From Rhodopseudomonas faecalis (lineage in GTDB: Bacteria; Pseudomonadota; Alphaproteobacteria; Rhizobiales; Xanthobacteraceae), in NCBI RefSeq assembly GCF_003217325.1, contig NZ_QJTI01000002.1:124001-188000 (forward strand): a DNA stretch of 64,000 nt. Reading direction: 5' to 3'. The notes under the pieces were generated by a model that had not been told where the DNA came from, did no database searches, and was given only the letters and a program-made list of their open reading frames with translations. The position numbers and the translations under genes are program-made. This document shows positions 44,968 through 53,700 of this stretch, one piece after another. Positions within the stretch are counted from its first letter, which is position 1, and every line of letters starts with the position of its first letter.

Positions 44968-45726
44968 TTACGGCAGCGCCGCGCCAAAGCTGCGCGCGGT
45001 GCGCACGATCCAGTCGCGATACAGCGTCAGCGGCGTGACGCCGGTCAGGCCACCGCAGCCAGCGCTGTTGCCGGGGCCGGTTGACCACGACACCACGCCG
45101 ACCACGCGGAGGTCAGCGCCTTGTTGTTGCAGCACCGGCGCGCCGGAATCGCCGGTGCAGGCGCCGAGTCCGGGGCGATGATTATTGGTCGCCGGATCAA
45201 CCAGACGGATCTGCAGCCGGCCGGGCTGCGAGGTCGAGATCAGCGCGGCGGCGCGCACCTTGCCGCCGCTGCTGCCATCGCCGCGTACGGTGACGCCGGC
45301 GCCGAGCACTAGAAATTCTTGGCCGGGCGCGATCGGCTCAAGCGGCGCTGCGGTGCTGACCACCGGCCGGCCGCGCAGCGGTGCAGCCAGTTGCAGCAGC
45401 GCGATATCGGCGGAGGCGCGATGGGCGGCGATGCCGCGCGCATCGTATTGCGGATGCAGCGCCACCCGGCGCAGGTCGCGCAGTTGCGGCTGCGGCTTGG
45501 CGTCATAATCGACGATCTTGTAGTCGGCACCTAGCGGCACGCAATGCGCCGCGGTCAGCACCAGATCGGGCGCAATCAGCGCGCCTGAGCAGAAATTGCC
45601 GCGCGAGCCGACCACGGTAACGACCGCGCGGCCGATGCCATCCGGCTGCGGCGCGGCGCCGCCGACCAGCGCGTGCGCGGGCGCGGCGGACAATATTGCG
45701 AACATGACAGCGAGGCGGCGGATCAT
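44968..45726 (-). CDS. secreted trypsin-like serine protease, reverse strand inside the GTA cluster
   Basis: The 252-residue product has a signal peptide (IRRLAVMFAILSAAPAHA) followed by the mature start LVGG. The catalytic triad is intact: His in LTAAHC, Asp in SADIALLQL, Ser in CTGDSGAPVLQ. Trypsin-family (S1) cysteines are present. It should be exported to the periplasm or medium. It is not a known GTA or phage component and lies on the opposite strand, between capsid and connector genes, so it is probably an insertion of host genes. Confidence 0.88.
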   Translation of the reverse strand: MIRRLAVMFAILSAAPAHALVGGAAPQPDGIGRAVVTVVGSRGNFCSGALIAPDLVLTAAHCVPLGADYKIVDYDAKPQPQLRDLRRVALHPQYDARGIAAHRASADIALLQLAAPLRGRPVVSTAAPLEPIAPGQEFLVLGAGVTVRGDGSSGGKVRAAALISTSQPGRLQIRLVDPATNNHRPGLGACTGDSGAPVLQQQGADLRVVGVVSWSTGPGNSAGCGGLTGVTPLTLYRDWIVRTARSFGAALP

Positions 45727-45799
45727 GGCGGTGATCAAGCCGCACCGCTCGCCGCTGTCAACCAGCTTTGAACAGCAACGTGACCAACAGGAGCAGGCC

Positions 45800-46363
45800 A
45801 TGGCGACCACGCGGCTGCTTGGACCGACGGCGGAGCCGTGCACGGTCGATGAGCTGAAGAGCTATTTGCGGGTGACGCATGACGCCGAGGATGCGCTGAT
45901 CGCGAGTTTGATCGCGGCGGCGCGCGCCCAGGTCGAGACCACCACCCGGCGCGTGCTGCTCAGCCAGCAATGGCGGCTGACGCTCGATCAATGGCCGGAT
46001 CAGCGCCGCATCCTGTGCCGGCTCGGACCGCTGCGCGCGGTGCTTGCGGCGCGGGTGTTCGACCATGCCGGCGCGGCGCAGGAGCTCGATGTCACGGGCT
46101 TTGTGGTCGATCGCGCAGCGGATCGGATCGTCACCCCGCCGGTGTTGCCGCAGCCCGGCCGCGCCTGCGCCGGCATCGAAATCGATTGCGAGCTTGGCTT
46201 TGGCAGCGACCCAGCCAGCGTGCCGGAGCCGCTGCGCCAGGCGGTGCGCAGCTTAGCTGCGCATTGGTATGACCAGCGCGGCGTGATCGCCGAGGGCAGC
46301 GCTGCGCCGTTGCCGGCGGGTCTCGCGACGCTGCTCGGCTCAGCGCGCGGACTGTCGCTATGA
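45800..46363 (+). CDS. head-tail connector, gp6-like (GTA g6)
   Basis: The 187-residue product begins with the gp6-like start CTVDELKSYLRVTHDAEDALIASLIAAARAQVE, continues with SQQWRLTLDQWP and ends in LRQAVRSLAAHWYDQRGVIAEG. These are standard blocks of the DUF/gp6 connector family that forms the ring below the portal. An AGGAG site precedes ATG 45800. The end overlaps g7 by four bases. Confidence 0.88.
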   Translation: MATTRLLGPTAEPCTVDELKSYLRVTHDAEDALIASLIAAARAQVETTTRRVLLSQQWRLTLDQWPDQRRILCRLGPLRAVLAARVFDHAGAAQELDVTGFVVDRAADRIVTPPVLPQPGRACAGIEIDCELGFGSDPASVPEPLRQAVRSLAAHWYDQRGVIAEGSAAPLPAGLATLLGSARGLSL

Positions 46364-46695
46364 GCACCGCAACGATTAGTAATCCTGGTCGATTGCGCAC
46401 CCGGCTAACGCTGCTGCAGCCGGTGGAGAGCGATGACGGCGAGGGCGGCGTGGTGCGCGCGCTGGTGCCGCAGGCGACGCTCTGGGCGGCAGTGACGCCG
46501 CTCGCGCTGCGCGATGGCGATGAGGCCGATGCCGACGGCGCCGAGCTGCACTGCAAAATCGTGCTGCGCGGCGGCGTGGCACTGACGCGGCAGCATCAAT
46601 TCAGCGATGGCACGCGAAGCTATCGCATCCTCGGCTGGCGCGAACTGGCAAATGGCCGCTGGCTCGAGGTTGATGCGCTGCAGCGCCAGGCATGA
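46360..46695 (+). CDS. head-tail adaptor (GTA g7)
   Basis: The 111-residue product contains NPGRLRTRLTLLQPVESDDGEGGVV, LWAAVTPL and RSYRILGWRELANGRWLEVDA, the SPP1 gp16-type head completion fold found in GTAs. It overlaps g6 (ATGA) and is followed 25 bases later by g8. Confidence 0.88.
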   Translation: MSTATISNPGRLRTRLTLLQPVESDDGEGGVVRALVPQATLWAAVTPLALRDGDEADADGAELHCKIVLRGGVALTRQHQFSDGTRSYRILGWRELANGRWLEVDALQRQA

Positions 46696-46719
46696 ATTCC
46701 GTTCAATTGAGGTGAGGCG

Positions 46720-47127
46720 ATGCTCAGTTCGAGTTCGGCGCTGCGCGCCGCCATTCATCGCGCGCTGCTGCGAGACAGTGCGCTGCTCGCGGTGCTGGGC
46801 GGGCCGCGGGTTTATGACGAGCCGCCGCGCGAGCTGACCTTTCCCTATGTCACGCTCGGCGAGGCGCGGCTTACTGATCTGTCGGTCGATGGCGGCCGGA
46901 TCGAGGAGCATCAGCTCACGCTGCACGCCTGGTCGCGCCATGGCGGTCACAAGGAAGCGCACAGCATCGCCGCGGCGCTGCTGTCGGCGCTCGACGATGC
47001 GCCGCTGACGCTGTCCGGCCATCGCCTGGTCAATCTGCGCTTTGCGATTGCCGACATCCGTCGCGACAGCAGCCGCGCCTATCACGCCGTGGTGCGCTTT
47101 CGCGCCGTCACTGAACCTGCGGACTAA
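46720..47127 (+). CDS. DUF3168 tail terminator protein (GTA g8)
   Basis: The 135-residue product contains LRAAIHRALLRDSALLAVLGG, FPYVTLGE and HEAHSIAAALLSAL-like blocks (here KEAHSIAAALLSALDDA), the DUF3168 pattern. It caps the tail tube where the head attaches. Position and length agree with RcGTA g8. Confidence 0.88.
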   Translation: MLSSSSALRAAIHRALLRDSALLAVLGGPRVYDEPPRELTFPYVTLGEARLTDLSVDGGRIEEHQLTLHAWSRHGGHKEAHSIAAALLSALDDAPLTLSGHRLVNLRFAIADIRRDSSRAYHAVVRFRAVTEPAD

Positions 47128-47139
47128 TGGGAGATTGTC

Positions 47140-47547
47140 ATGAGCGCGCAAAAGGGCAAGGACCTGTTGCTGAAGATCAATAGCGGCGCCGGCTATGTCA
47201 CCGTCGCCGGGCTGCGCAGTCGGCGCATCGCCTTCAATGCCGAGCTGGTTGATATCACCCACGCCGAATCCGTCGATCGCTGGCGCGAATTGCTGGCCGG
47301 CGCCGGGGTGCGCCGCGCGGCGCTGTCGGGCCGCGGGCTGTTCAAGGATGCCAGCTCCGACGCGCTGCTGCGCCAGGCATTCTTTGACGGCGCGGTGCTG
47401 AACAGTCAGCTGGTCGTGCCGGATTTCGGCACCATCGAAGGTCCGTTCCAGATCGCGAGCCTGGAATTTGCCGGCGAGCATAATGGCGAGGTGACGTTTG
47501 AGCTGTCGCTGGAAAGCGCCGGCGCGCTCACCTTCACCGCTGCTTGA
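47140..47547 (+). CDS. major tail tube protein (GTA g9)
   Basis: The 135-residue product contains GKDLLLKINSGAGYVTVAGLRSRRI, THAESVDRWRELLAGAG and EHNGEVTFELSLESAGALTFTAA, the TIGR02126-type tail protein pattern. It polymerises into the tail tube. It follows g8 by 12 bases. Confidence 0.9.
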   Translation: MSAQKGKDLLLKINSGAGYVTVAGLRSRRIAFNAELVDITHAESVDRWRELLAGAGVRRAALSGRGLFKDASSDALLRQAFFDGAVLNSQLVVPDFGTIEGPFQIASLEFAGEHNGEVTFELSLESAGALTFTAA

Positions 47548-47559
47548 CGGAGGCGCGCA

Positions 47560-47877
47560 ATGGCCAATCGATATCGCGGCGAGATCGACGCCGAGCTTGG
47601 CGGGCGGCGGCGCACGCTGGTGCTGACGCTCGGCGCGCTCGCTGAGCTTGAAGCGGCGTTTGCCGCGCCCGATCTGGTGGCGCTCGCCGAGCGGTTCGGC
47701 GCTGGCCGGCTCAAGGCACGTGATCTGATCCGCATCATCGGCTGCGGACTGCGCGGCGCGGGCGAGGCGGTCAGCGACGACGAAGTCGCGGCGATGGCGG
47801 TCGAGGGTGGCGCAACCGGCTATGTGCGCATCGCGGCCGCTTTGATCGCCGCGACCTTTGACGATGGCGGCCTGTGA
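47560..47877 (+). CDS. GTA gp10-family protein (tail assembly)
   Basis: The 105-residue product begins NRYRGEIDAELGGRRRTLVLTLGALAELEAAF and contains LIRIIGCGLRGAGEAVSDDEVAAM, the gene transfer agent gp10 family with a tail-assembly chaperone role. Its TGA overlaps the start of the following gene. Confidence 0.88.
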   Translation: MANRYRGEIDAELGGRRRTLVLTLGALAELEAAFAAPDLVALAERFGAGRLKARDLIRIIGCGLRGAGEAVSDDEVAAMAVEGGATGYVRIAAALIAATFDDGGL

Positions 47878-48104
47878 TGAGCGCAGCGCAACGCCAGCCG
47901 TTCCCCTGGGCGGCGGCGATCGGATTTGGCCTAGGCGTGCTGCGGCTGTCACCAGCCGCGTTCTGGAGCATGACGCCGCGCGAACTCGCCGCCGCGATCC
48001 GCGCCCGGCGCGGCGATGCTGGTGCGCCGCTCGATCGTCACACCTTGCAGGCGCTGATGCAGCGTTTTCCCGACCGCAGCGAAGGAGCGCGTGATGAGCG
48101 ATAG
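47877..48104 (+). CDS. phage tail assembly chaperone (GTA g10.1)
   Basis: The 75-residue product contains FPWAAAIGFGLGVLRLSPAAFWSMTPREL, the motif of the small rcc01693-type chaperone. It starts at the ATG overlapping the gp10 stop and overlaps the tape-measure gene by 11 bases, so translation is coupled. Confidence 0.85.
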   Translation: MSAAQRQPFPWAAAIGFGLGVLRLSPAAFWSMTPRELAAAIRARRGDAGAPLDRHTLQALMQRFPDRSEGARDER

Positions 48105-48678
48105 CGACCCCGCCTGGCTCGACCAAGCCGACAGCCTTGATGGCCTGACGCAGCGCACCCGCGAACTGACCAGTGCCGCGAACGGCTTTGCCCACGCCAT
48201 GAGCGGCGCGTTCGCCAGTTCGGTGAGCGGCGGCAAGCAATTTGATGACGTGCTGAAATCGCTGACGCTGCGCATCTCCAATCTGGCGCTGAAGGCTGCG
48301 TTCAAGCCGCTGGAGAACGCGCTGTCTGGCGGGCTGCAAAGCCTGATGTCCGGGCTGATCGGTGGCCTTGGCGGCGCGGTGCAGCCGCAGGCGCAGGGCG
48401 GCATCAAACCGTTTGCCAGTGGCGGCGTGATCGGCACGCCGAGCTATTTTCCGATGCTGGGCGGCGGCGTTGGCCTCGCCGGTGAGGCGGGTCCGGAGGC
48501 GATCTTGCCGCTGGCGCGCGGCGCCGATGGCCGGCTCGGCGTTGCCAGTCCAGATGGCGGCGCGGTCACCGTCAATATTCAGATCGCGACGCCCGATGCC
48601 GACAGTTTCCGCCGCTCCGAAAGCTACCTCACCGGGCAGATCGCCCGCGCGGTGGCGCGCGGCCGGCGCGCGATGTGA
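48094..48678 (+). CDS. tail tape measure protein (GTA g11), short
   Basis: The 194-residue product contains coiled-coil stretches, a LTLRISNLALKAAFKPLENALSGGLQSLMSGLIGG block and the conserved GGIKPFASGGVIGTPSYFPMLGGGVGLAGEAGPEAILPL end. Tape-measure length sets tail length; at 194 residues this predicts a very short tail, consistent with GTA particles rather than a long-tailed phage. Confidence 0.9.
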   Translation: MSDSDPAWLDQADSLDGLTQRTRELTSAANGFAHAMSGAFASSVSGGKQFDDVLKSLTLRISNLALKAAFKPLENALSGGLQSLMSGLIGGLGGAVQPQAQGGIKPFASGGVIGTPSYFPMLGGGVGLAGEAGPEAILPLARGADGRLGVASPDGGAVTVNIQIATPDADSFRRSESYLTGQIARAVARGRRAM

Positions 48679-48739
48679 CCGAGCCTCATTCGCCTCCATC
48701 GCCCCCGCGTGGCGGCGATCAGCGTAGCAAGGAACGCCG

Positions 48740-49378
48740 ATGACCGGCTTTCACGACATTCTGTTTCCGCTCGACATCGCGCTGCGCAGCGCCGGCGGTC
48801 CGGAGCGGCGCACCGAGATCGTCAGCTTCGGTTCTGGTCGTGAGCAACGCAACGCGCGCTGGGCGCATTCGCGGCGGCGCTATGACGCCGGCTATGGCGT
48901 GAAAACCATCGCCGAATTGCAGGCTGTGGTGGCGTTCTTTGAGGAACGCCGCGGTCGGCTCTATGGCTTTCGCTGGCGCGACCGGCTCGATCACGGTTCG
49001 GCGCCGGGCGGCGCGCCGCCATCGCCGCACGATCAGCCGATCGGCGTCGGCGACGGCGTCACCGCGAGCTTTGCGCTTTCCAAGAGCTATGGCGCAGCAT
49101 TCGCGCCCTATCAGCGGCCGATCCGCAAGCCGGTCGCTGGCAGCGTGCGTGTCGCAGTCGCTGGCGATGAACTCGACGGCAACGCCTTCGATTGCGATCC
49201 GGTAACCGGCATCGTCACCTTTCACGCCGCCGCCGTGCCGCCGCCAGGCGCCGCGATCACCGCGGGCTTTCTGTTCGATGTGCCGGTGCGGTTCGACACC
49301 GATTATCTCGAAGTTGATCTCGCGGCATTCGCGGCCGGCGCCATTCCCAAAATTCCACTGCTGGAAATTGTGCCGTGA
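48740..49378 (+). CDS. DUF2460 distal tail protein (GTA g12)
   Basis: The 212-residue product contains FHDILFPLDIALRSAGGPERRTEIVSFGSGREQRNA, YDAGYGVKTIAELQAVVAFFEERRGRLYGFRWRD and FDTDYLEVDLAAFAAGAIPKIPLLEI, the DUF2460 family of GTA baseplate proteins. It links the tail tube to the hub. Confidence 0.92.
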   Translation: MTGFHDILFPLDIALRSAGGPERRTEIVSFGSGREQRNARWAHSRRRYDAGYGVKTIAELQAVVAFFEERRGRLYGFRWRDRLDHGSAPGGAPPSPHDQPIGVGDGVTASFALSKSYGAAFAPYQRPIRKPVAGSVRVAVAGDELDGNAFDCDPVTGIVTFHAAAVPPPGAAITAGFLFDVPVRFDTDYLEVDLAAFAAGAIPKIPLLEIVP

Positions 49379-49402
49379 TGGCGCAAAGCAAAGGAGCTAC
49401 CG

Positions 49403-50302
49403 ATGCGCAGCGTGCCAGCCGCCTTGCAGGCGAGGCTCGATGCCGGCGTCACCACGCTGGCGCAGTGCTGGGTCATCCGGCGCCGCGACGGCGTGGTGCA
49501 GGGCTTTACCGACCACGACCGCGATTTGATAGTGAACGGCGTAGTTTGCCGCGCTGCCAGCGGATTGAGCGCTTCTGAAGCCAGCAGCCGCTTCGATCTG
49601 TCGGTGGAGAGCGCCGAGATTTCTGGCGCGTTATCCGACGACACGCTGAGCGAGCACGACCTCGCCGCTGGGCGCTATGACGCCGCGCAGGTGGAAAGCT
49701 GGCTGGTCGATTGGAGCGATCCGTCGCTGCTGCTGCTCACCGCGCGCGGCAGTCTTGGCGAGGTGCGGCGCGAGGGCCAGGCGTTCACCGCCGAGCTGCG
49801 CGGCCTTGCCGATCTATTGTCGCAAGAGAGCGGGCGGCTCTACACCGCCCATTGCGGCGCCGATCTCGGCGATGGGCGCTGCCGCGTCAATCTGAATGCG
49901 GCGTCGTGGCGTGGCAGCGGCGTGGTCACCGCCGCGCTGTCGCCGTCGCTGATCACCGTCAGCGGGCTTGAGAGTTTTGTCGACGGGCTGTTCACCGCCG
50001 GGCGGCTGAGCTGGTCGAGCGGCGCCAATATTGGTGCGGCGATCGAGATCAAGCTGCATCGCCGCCGCGCAGCCGAAACGCAATTGACGCTGTGGCAGGC
50101 GAGTGCGGCGCTGATCGCGGTCGGCGACCGCTTCGCGATCAGCGCCGGCTGCGACAAGCGCTTTGCCACTTGCCGCGATCGTTTCGGCAATGCCGTCAAT
50201 TTTCGCGGCTTTCCGCAGATCCCCGGCAATGACTTCGTCATCAGCTATCCCGTGCCGGGCCGGAGCGGCGGCTCCGGGCGCGGCGGTCCGAGCGTTTCCT
50301 GA
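49403..50302 (+). CDS. DUF2163 baseplate hub protein (GTA g13)
   Basis: The 299-residue product contains RLDAGVTTLAQCWVIRRRDG, GFTDHDRDL, FDLSVESAEISGAL and the cysteine cluster TAHCGADLGDGRCRVNL with GCDKRFATCRDRFGNAVNFRGFPQIPGNDF near the C-terminus. In RcGTA the equivalent protein coordinates an iron-sulfur cluster through such cysteines; the four needed positions appear present. It is followed by the NlpC/P60 peptidase gene. Confidence 0.92.
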   Translation: MRSVPAALQARLDAGVTTLAQCWVIRRRDGVVQGFTDHDRDLIVNGVVCRAASGLSASEASSRFDLSVESAEISGALSDDTLSEHDLAAGRYDAAQVESWLVDWSDPSLLLLTARGSLGEVRREGQAFTAELRGLADLLSQESGRLYTAHCGADLGDGRCRVNLNAASWRGSGVVTAALSPSLITVSGLESFVDGLFTAGRLSWSSGANIGAAIEIKLHRRRAAETQLTLWQASAALIAVGDRFAISAGCDKRFATCRDRFGNAVNFRGFPQIPGNDFVISYPVPGRSGGSGRGGPSVS

Positions 50303-50350
50303 GCGCGCTGGGCCTCGGCTGCATCGCCGGCAACTGCAGGTGGAGGGGCT

Positions 50351-50788
50351 ATGATGAACGCTGCCGTGACACGCGCCGCGCTGCTTGAAGAGGCGCGTAG
50401 CTGGATCGGCACGCCCTATCGGCACCAAGCTTCGGTGAAAGGCGTCGGTTGTGATTGCCTTGGCCTGGTGCGCGGCGTGTGGCGCGGCTGTCTTGGCGCT
50501 GAGCCGGAATTGCCTCCGCCTTATGCGCCGGATTGGGCTGAGGCGGGCAGCGTCGAGACGCTGCAGCAAGCGGCACTGCGTCACCTGAGGCCGTCTGCGG
50601 AATTCGCGGCCGGCGACGTGCTGCTGTTTCGCTATCGCGACGGCTGTCTCGCCAAGCATGTCGCGATCGCCAGCGCGGCCGATCGCATGATCCATGCTCA
50701 TGACGGCGCCTCGGTGTGCGAGATCGCGATCACGCCCTGGTGGCGGCGGCGCTTGGTTCAGGCCTTTTCCTTTCCGGGAGTGCAATGA
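50351..50788 (+). CDS. NlpC/P60-family peptidase (GTA g14)
   Basis: The 145-residue product has the cysteine peptidase site in VGCDCLGLVRGVWRG, the His in LAKHVAIASA and a further His in MIHAHDGASVCEI. It probably opens recipient peptidoglycan during DNA injection. It starts with MMNAAVTRAALLEEARSWIGTPYRHQ and overlaps g15 by four bases (ATGA). Confidence 0.92.
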   Translation: MMNAAVTRAALLEEARSWIGTPYRHQASVKGVGCDCLGLVRGVWRGCLGAEPELPPPYAPDWAEAGSVETLQQAALRHLRPSAEFAAGDVLLFRYRDGCLAKHVAIASAADRMIHAHDGASVCEIAITPWWRRRLVQAFSFPGVQ

Positions 50789-53700
50789 TGGCGGCGCTGG
50801 TATTGTCGGTTGCCGGCGGAGCGGTCGGCGCATTGTTTGGACCGATCGGCGCGATCGCCGGTCGGCTCGCGGGCGCGCTGGTTGGCAATGCCCTCGATCG
50901 CTCGCTGTTTGGCGCCGAACGCAGCGTCGAGGGGCCGCGGCTCGCCGATCTCGATGTGATGGCTTCGACCGAAGGCGCGCCGATCGCGCGGGTCTATGGC
51001 CGCGCGCGGCTCGCCGGGCAGGTGATCTGGGCAACGGCGCTCGAAGAAGTGGTCACGGTGCAGCGCTCGTCGGGCGGCAAGGGCGGTGGTGGCGGCGGCC
51101 AGAGCGTGACCACCACGACCTATAGTTACTTCGCCAATTTCGCGGTGGGGCTGTGCGAGGGCGAGATCGCACAAGTGGGCCGGATCTGGGCCGACGGTCG
51201 GCCGCTCGATCGCTCGCAATTCGCCATCCGCGTGCACCGCGGCGGTGAGCAGCAGCAGCCGGACGAACTGATCGTGGCGCGCGAAGGTGCGGCCAATGCA
51301 CCGGCCTATCGCGGCCTGGCCTATGTGGTGTTCGAACGGATGGCGCTGCAGGATTTCGGCAATCGCATTCCGCAATTGTCGTTCGAAATCATCCGGCCGG
51401 TTGGCGCGCTTGAGCGCATGGTGCGCGCGGTGACGCTGATCCCGGGCAGCACCGAATTCGGCTACGCGCCCTCGACGGTAGTGCAGCTGCGCGGCTACGG
51501 CAGCTCGGCGCCGGAAAATCGCCATGTCAGCACCGCGGCCTCCGATGTCGAAGCCGCGCTCGATGAGTTGCAGACGCTGTGCCCGAATCTGACGCGGGTT
51601 GCGGTGGTGGTGGCGTGGTTCGGCACAGATCTGCGTGCCGGGCAGTGCCGGGTGCGGCCCGGCATCGACAATCTCAGCAAAGTCACCTGGCCGCTGAGCT
51701 GGTCGGTCGATGGCGTCAGCCGCACCTTTGCCTATCAGGTGTCGCAGGTTGATGGCCGGCCGGCTTATGGCGGCACGCCATCCGATGACAGCGTGCGGCA
51801 ATTGATCAGCGAGCTGAAAGCACGCGGCCTGCGCGTGACGCTCTATCCGTTTGTGATGATGGACATCGCGCCCGGCAATGCGCTGCCCGATCCCTGGACC
51901 GGCGCGGCGAGCCAGCCGGCTTACCCGTGGCGCGGCCGGATCACTTGCGATCCGGCGCCGGGCCGTCCCGGCTCGCCGCAAGGCAGCGCGGCGGCGGCGA
52001 GCCAAGTTGCGGCGTTCTTCACCGGCGGCGATTGGAATTATCGGCGTATGGTGCTGCACTATGCGCGGCTTTCGCGCGATGCCGGCGGCGTCGACGCGCT
52101 GCTGATCGGCTCGGAGCTGAAAGCGTTGACGCGGGTGCGCTCCGGCAGCGGCGTTTATCCGGCGGTGTCGGCGCTGGTGTCGCTGGCAGCCGAGGTCAAA
52201 GCGATCGTCGGCAGCTCAACCCTGGTCAGCTACGGCGCCGACTGGACCGAATATGGCGCCGATGTCGTCACGCCGGACGCCAGCGAGCTGCGCTTTCCGC
52301 TCGATGCGCTGTGGGCGTCACCCGCGATCGACGCGGTCGGCATCGATTACTATGCACCGCTCGCCGATTGGCGCGATGGTGGCGATCATCTCGACGCCGC
52401 CGGCAGCGCATCGATCTATGAGCGCGACTATCTCGCCGGCAATCTGCGCGGCGGCGAAGCCTATGACTGGTACTATGCCGATCAGGCCGGCCGCATGGCG
52501 CAGCAGCGGCTGCCGATCACCGACGGGCTCGGCAAGCCCTGGCTCTATCGGCCTAAGGATCTGTGGAACTGGTGGGGCAGTGCTCATTATGAGCGTGTCG
52601 GCGGCGTCGAGCTGACAACGCCGACCGCGTGGACGCCGATGAGCAAGCCGATCTGGCTCACCGAACTCGGCTGCCCCGCCGTCGACAAAGGCGCCAATCA
52701 GCCGAGCGTGTTTCCCGACCCAAAATCCAGCGAGAATTTTGCGCCGCATTTCTCCTCTGGCGAGCGCGACGACCTGATGCAGCGCCGCTATCTCGAGGCG
52801 GTGCTCGGCAGTTTCGATCCGGCATTTGGTGCATCCGCTGCGTTCAATCCGCTGTCGCCGCGCTATGGCGGCCGCATGGTCGAGCCAAGCGCGATCTATC
52901 TGTGGACCTGGGACGCACGGCCGTTTCCGGCGTTTCCGGCTGCCGAACAAGTTTGGAGCGACGCCGCCAATTGGCAGACCGGGCATTGGCTGACCGGCCG
53001 GCTGGGCGGCGCGCCGCTCGATGCGCTGGTCGGTGCGATCCTGGAGGATGCCGGCGTTGATGGCGTCGATGCGTCGAGCCTGCGCGAGCTGTGCGACGGC
53101 TATGTGGTCGACCGGCCGATGACGCCGCGCGCCATGATCGAGCCGCTGGCGATGGCATTTGCATTTGATGCCAGCGCGGCTAGCGGCACCTTGCGCTTTC
53201 TGCCGCGCGGCGGCTTGCCGAAGGCCGAGTTCGGCGAGCACGATCTGGTGCTGCCCGATAACGGCGCACCTTTGCGGCTGACGCGCGCGCAAGAGAGCGA
53301 GCTGCCACGCGAGATGTCGATCGGCTTCAGCGATGCCGATACTGATTATCGCCGAACCGCGGTGCGTTCGCGGCGCCTGGTCGGCGGCGCCAGCCGAATG
53401 CTGCACGCTGATCTTGCGGTGATCAGTTCGTCAGAGGCCGCGATCCGGCGCGCCGAGATCACCTTGCAGGATGTGTGGGCCGGACGCGACAGCGCGCAGT
53501 TTGCGCTCGGGCGCGCGCATATCGGCCTCGTGCCGGGCGATGTGGTGGCGCTGACGGTGCAGCAGCGCCGTGGTCTTTATGAGATCACCGAGCTGATCGA
53601 CACCGACTATCGCGTGGTCAAGGCGCGCAGCATTGATCCCAGCGTTTTTGCCGCGCCGTTGCCGGTGCCGCGCCGATTGGCGCCGGACATGCCGGCGGCA

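Noticed and set aside
46405-48699. 764-codon open frame on the minus strand
   Set aside because: Antisense to GTA g7-g11, all of which are well supported; no domain or start site.
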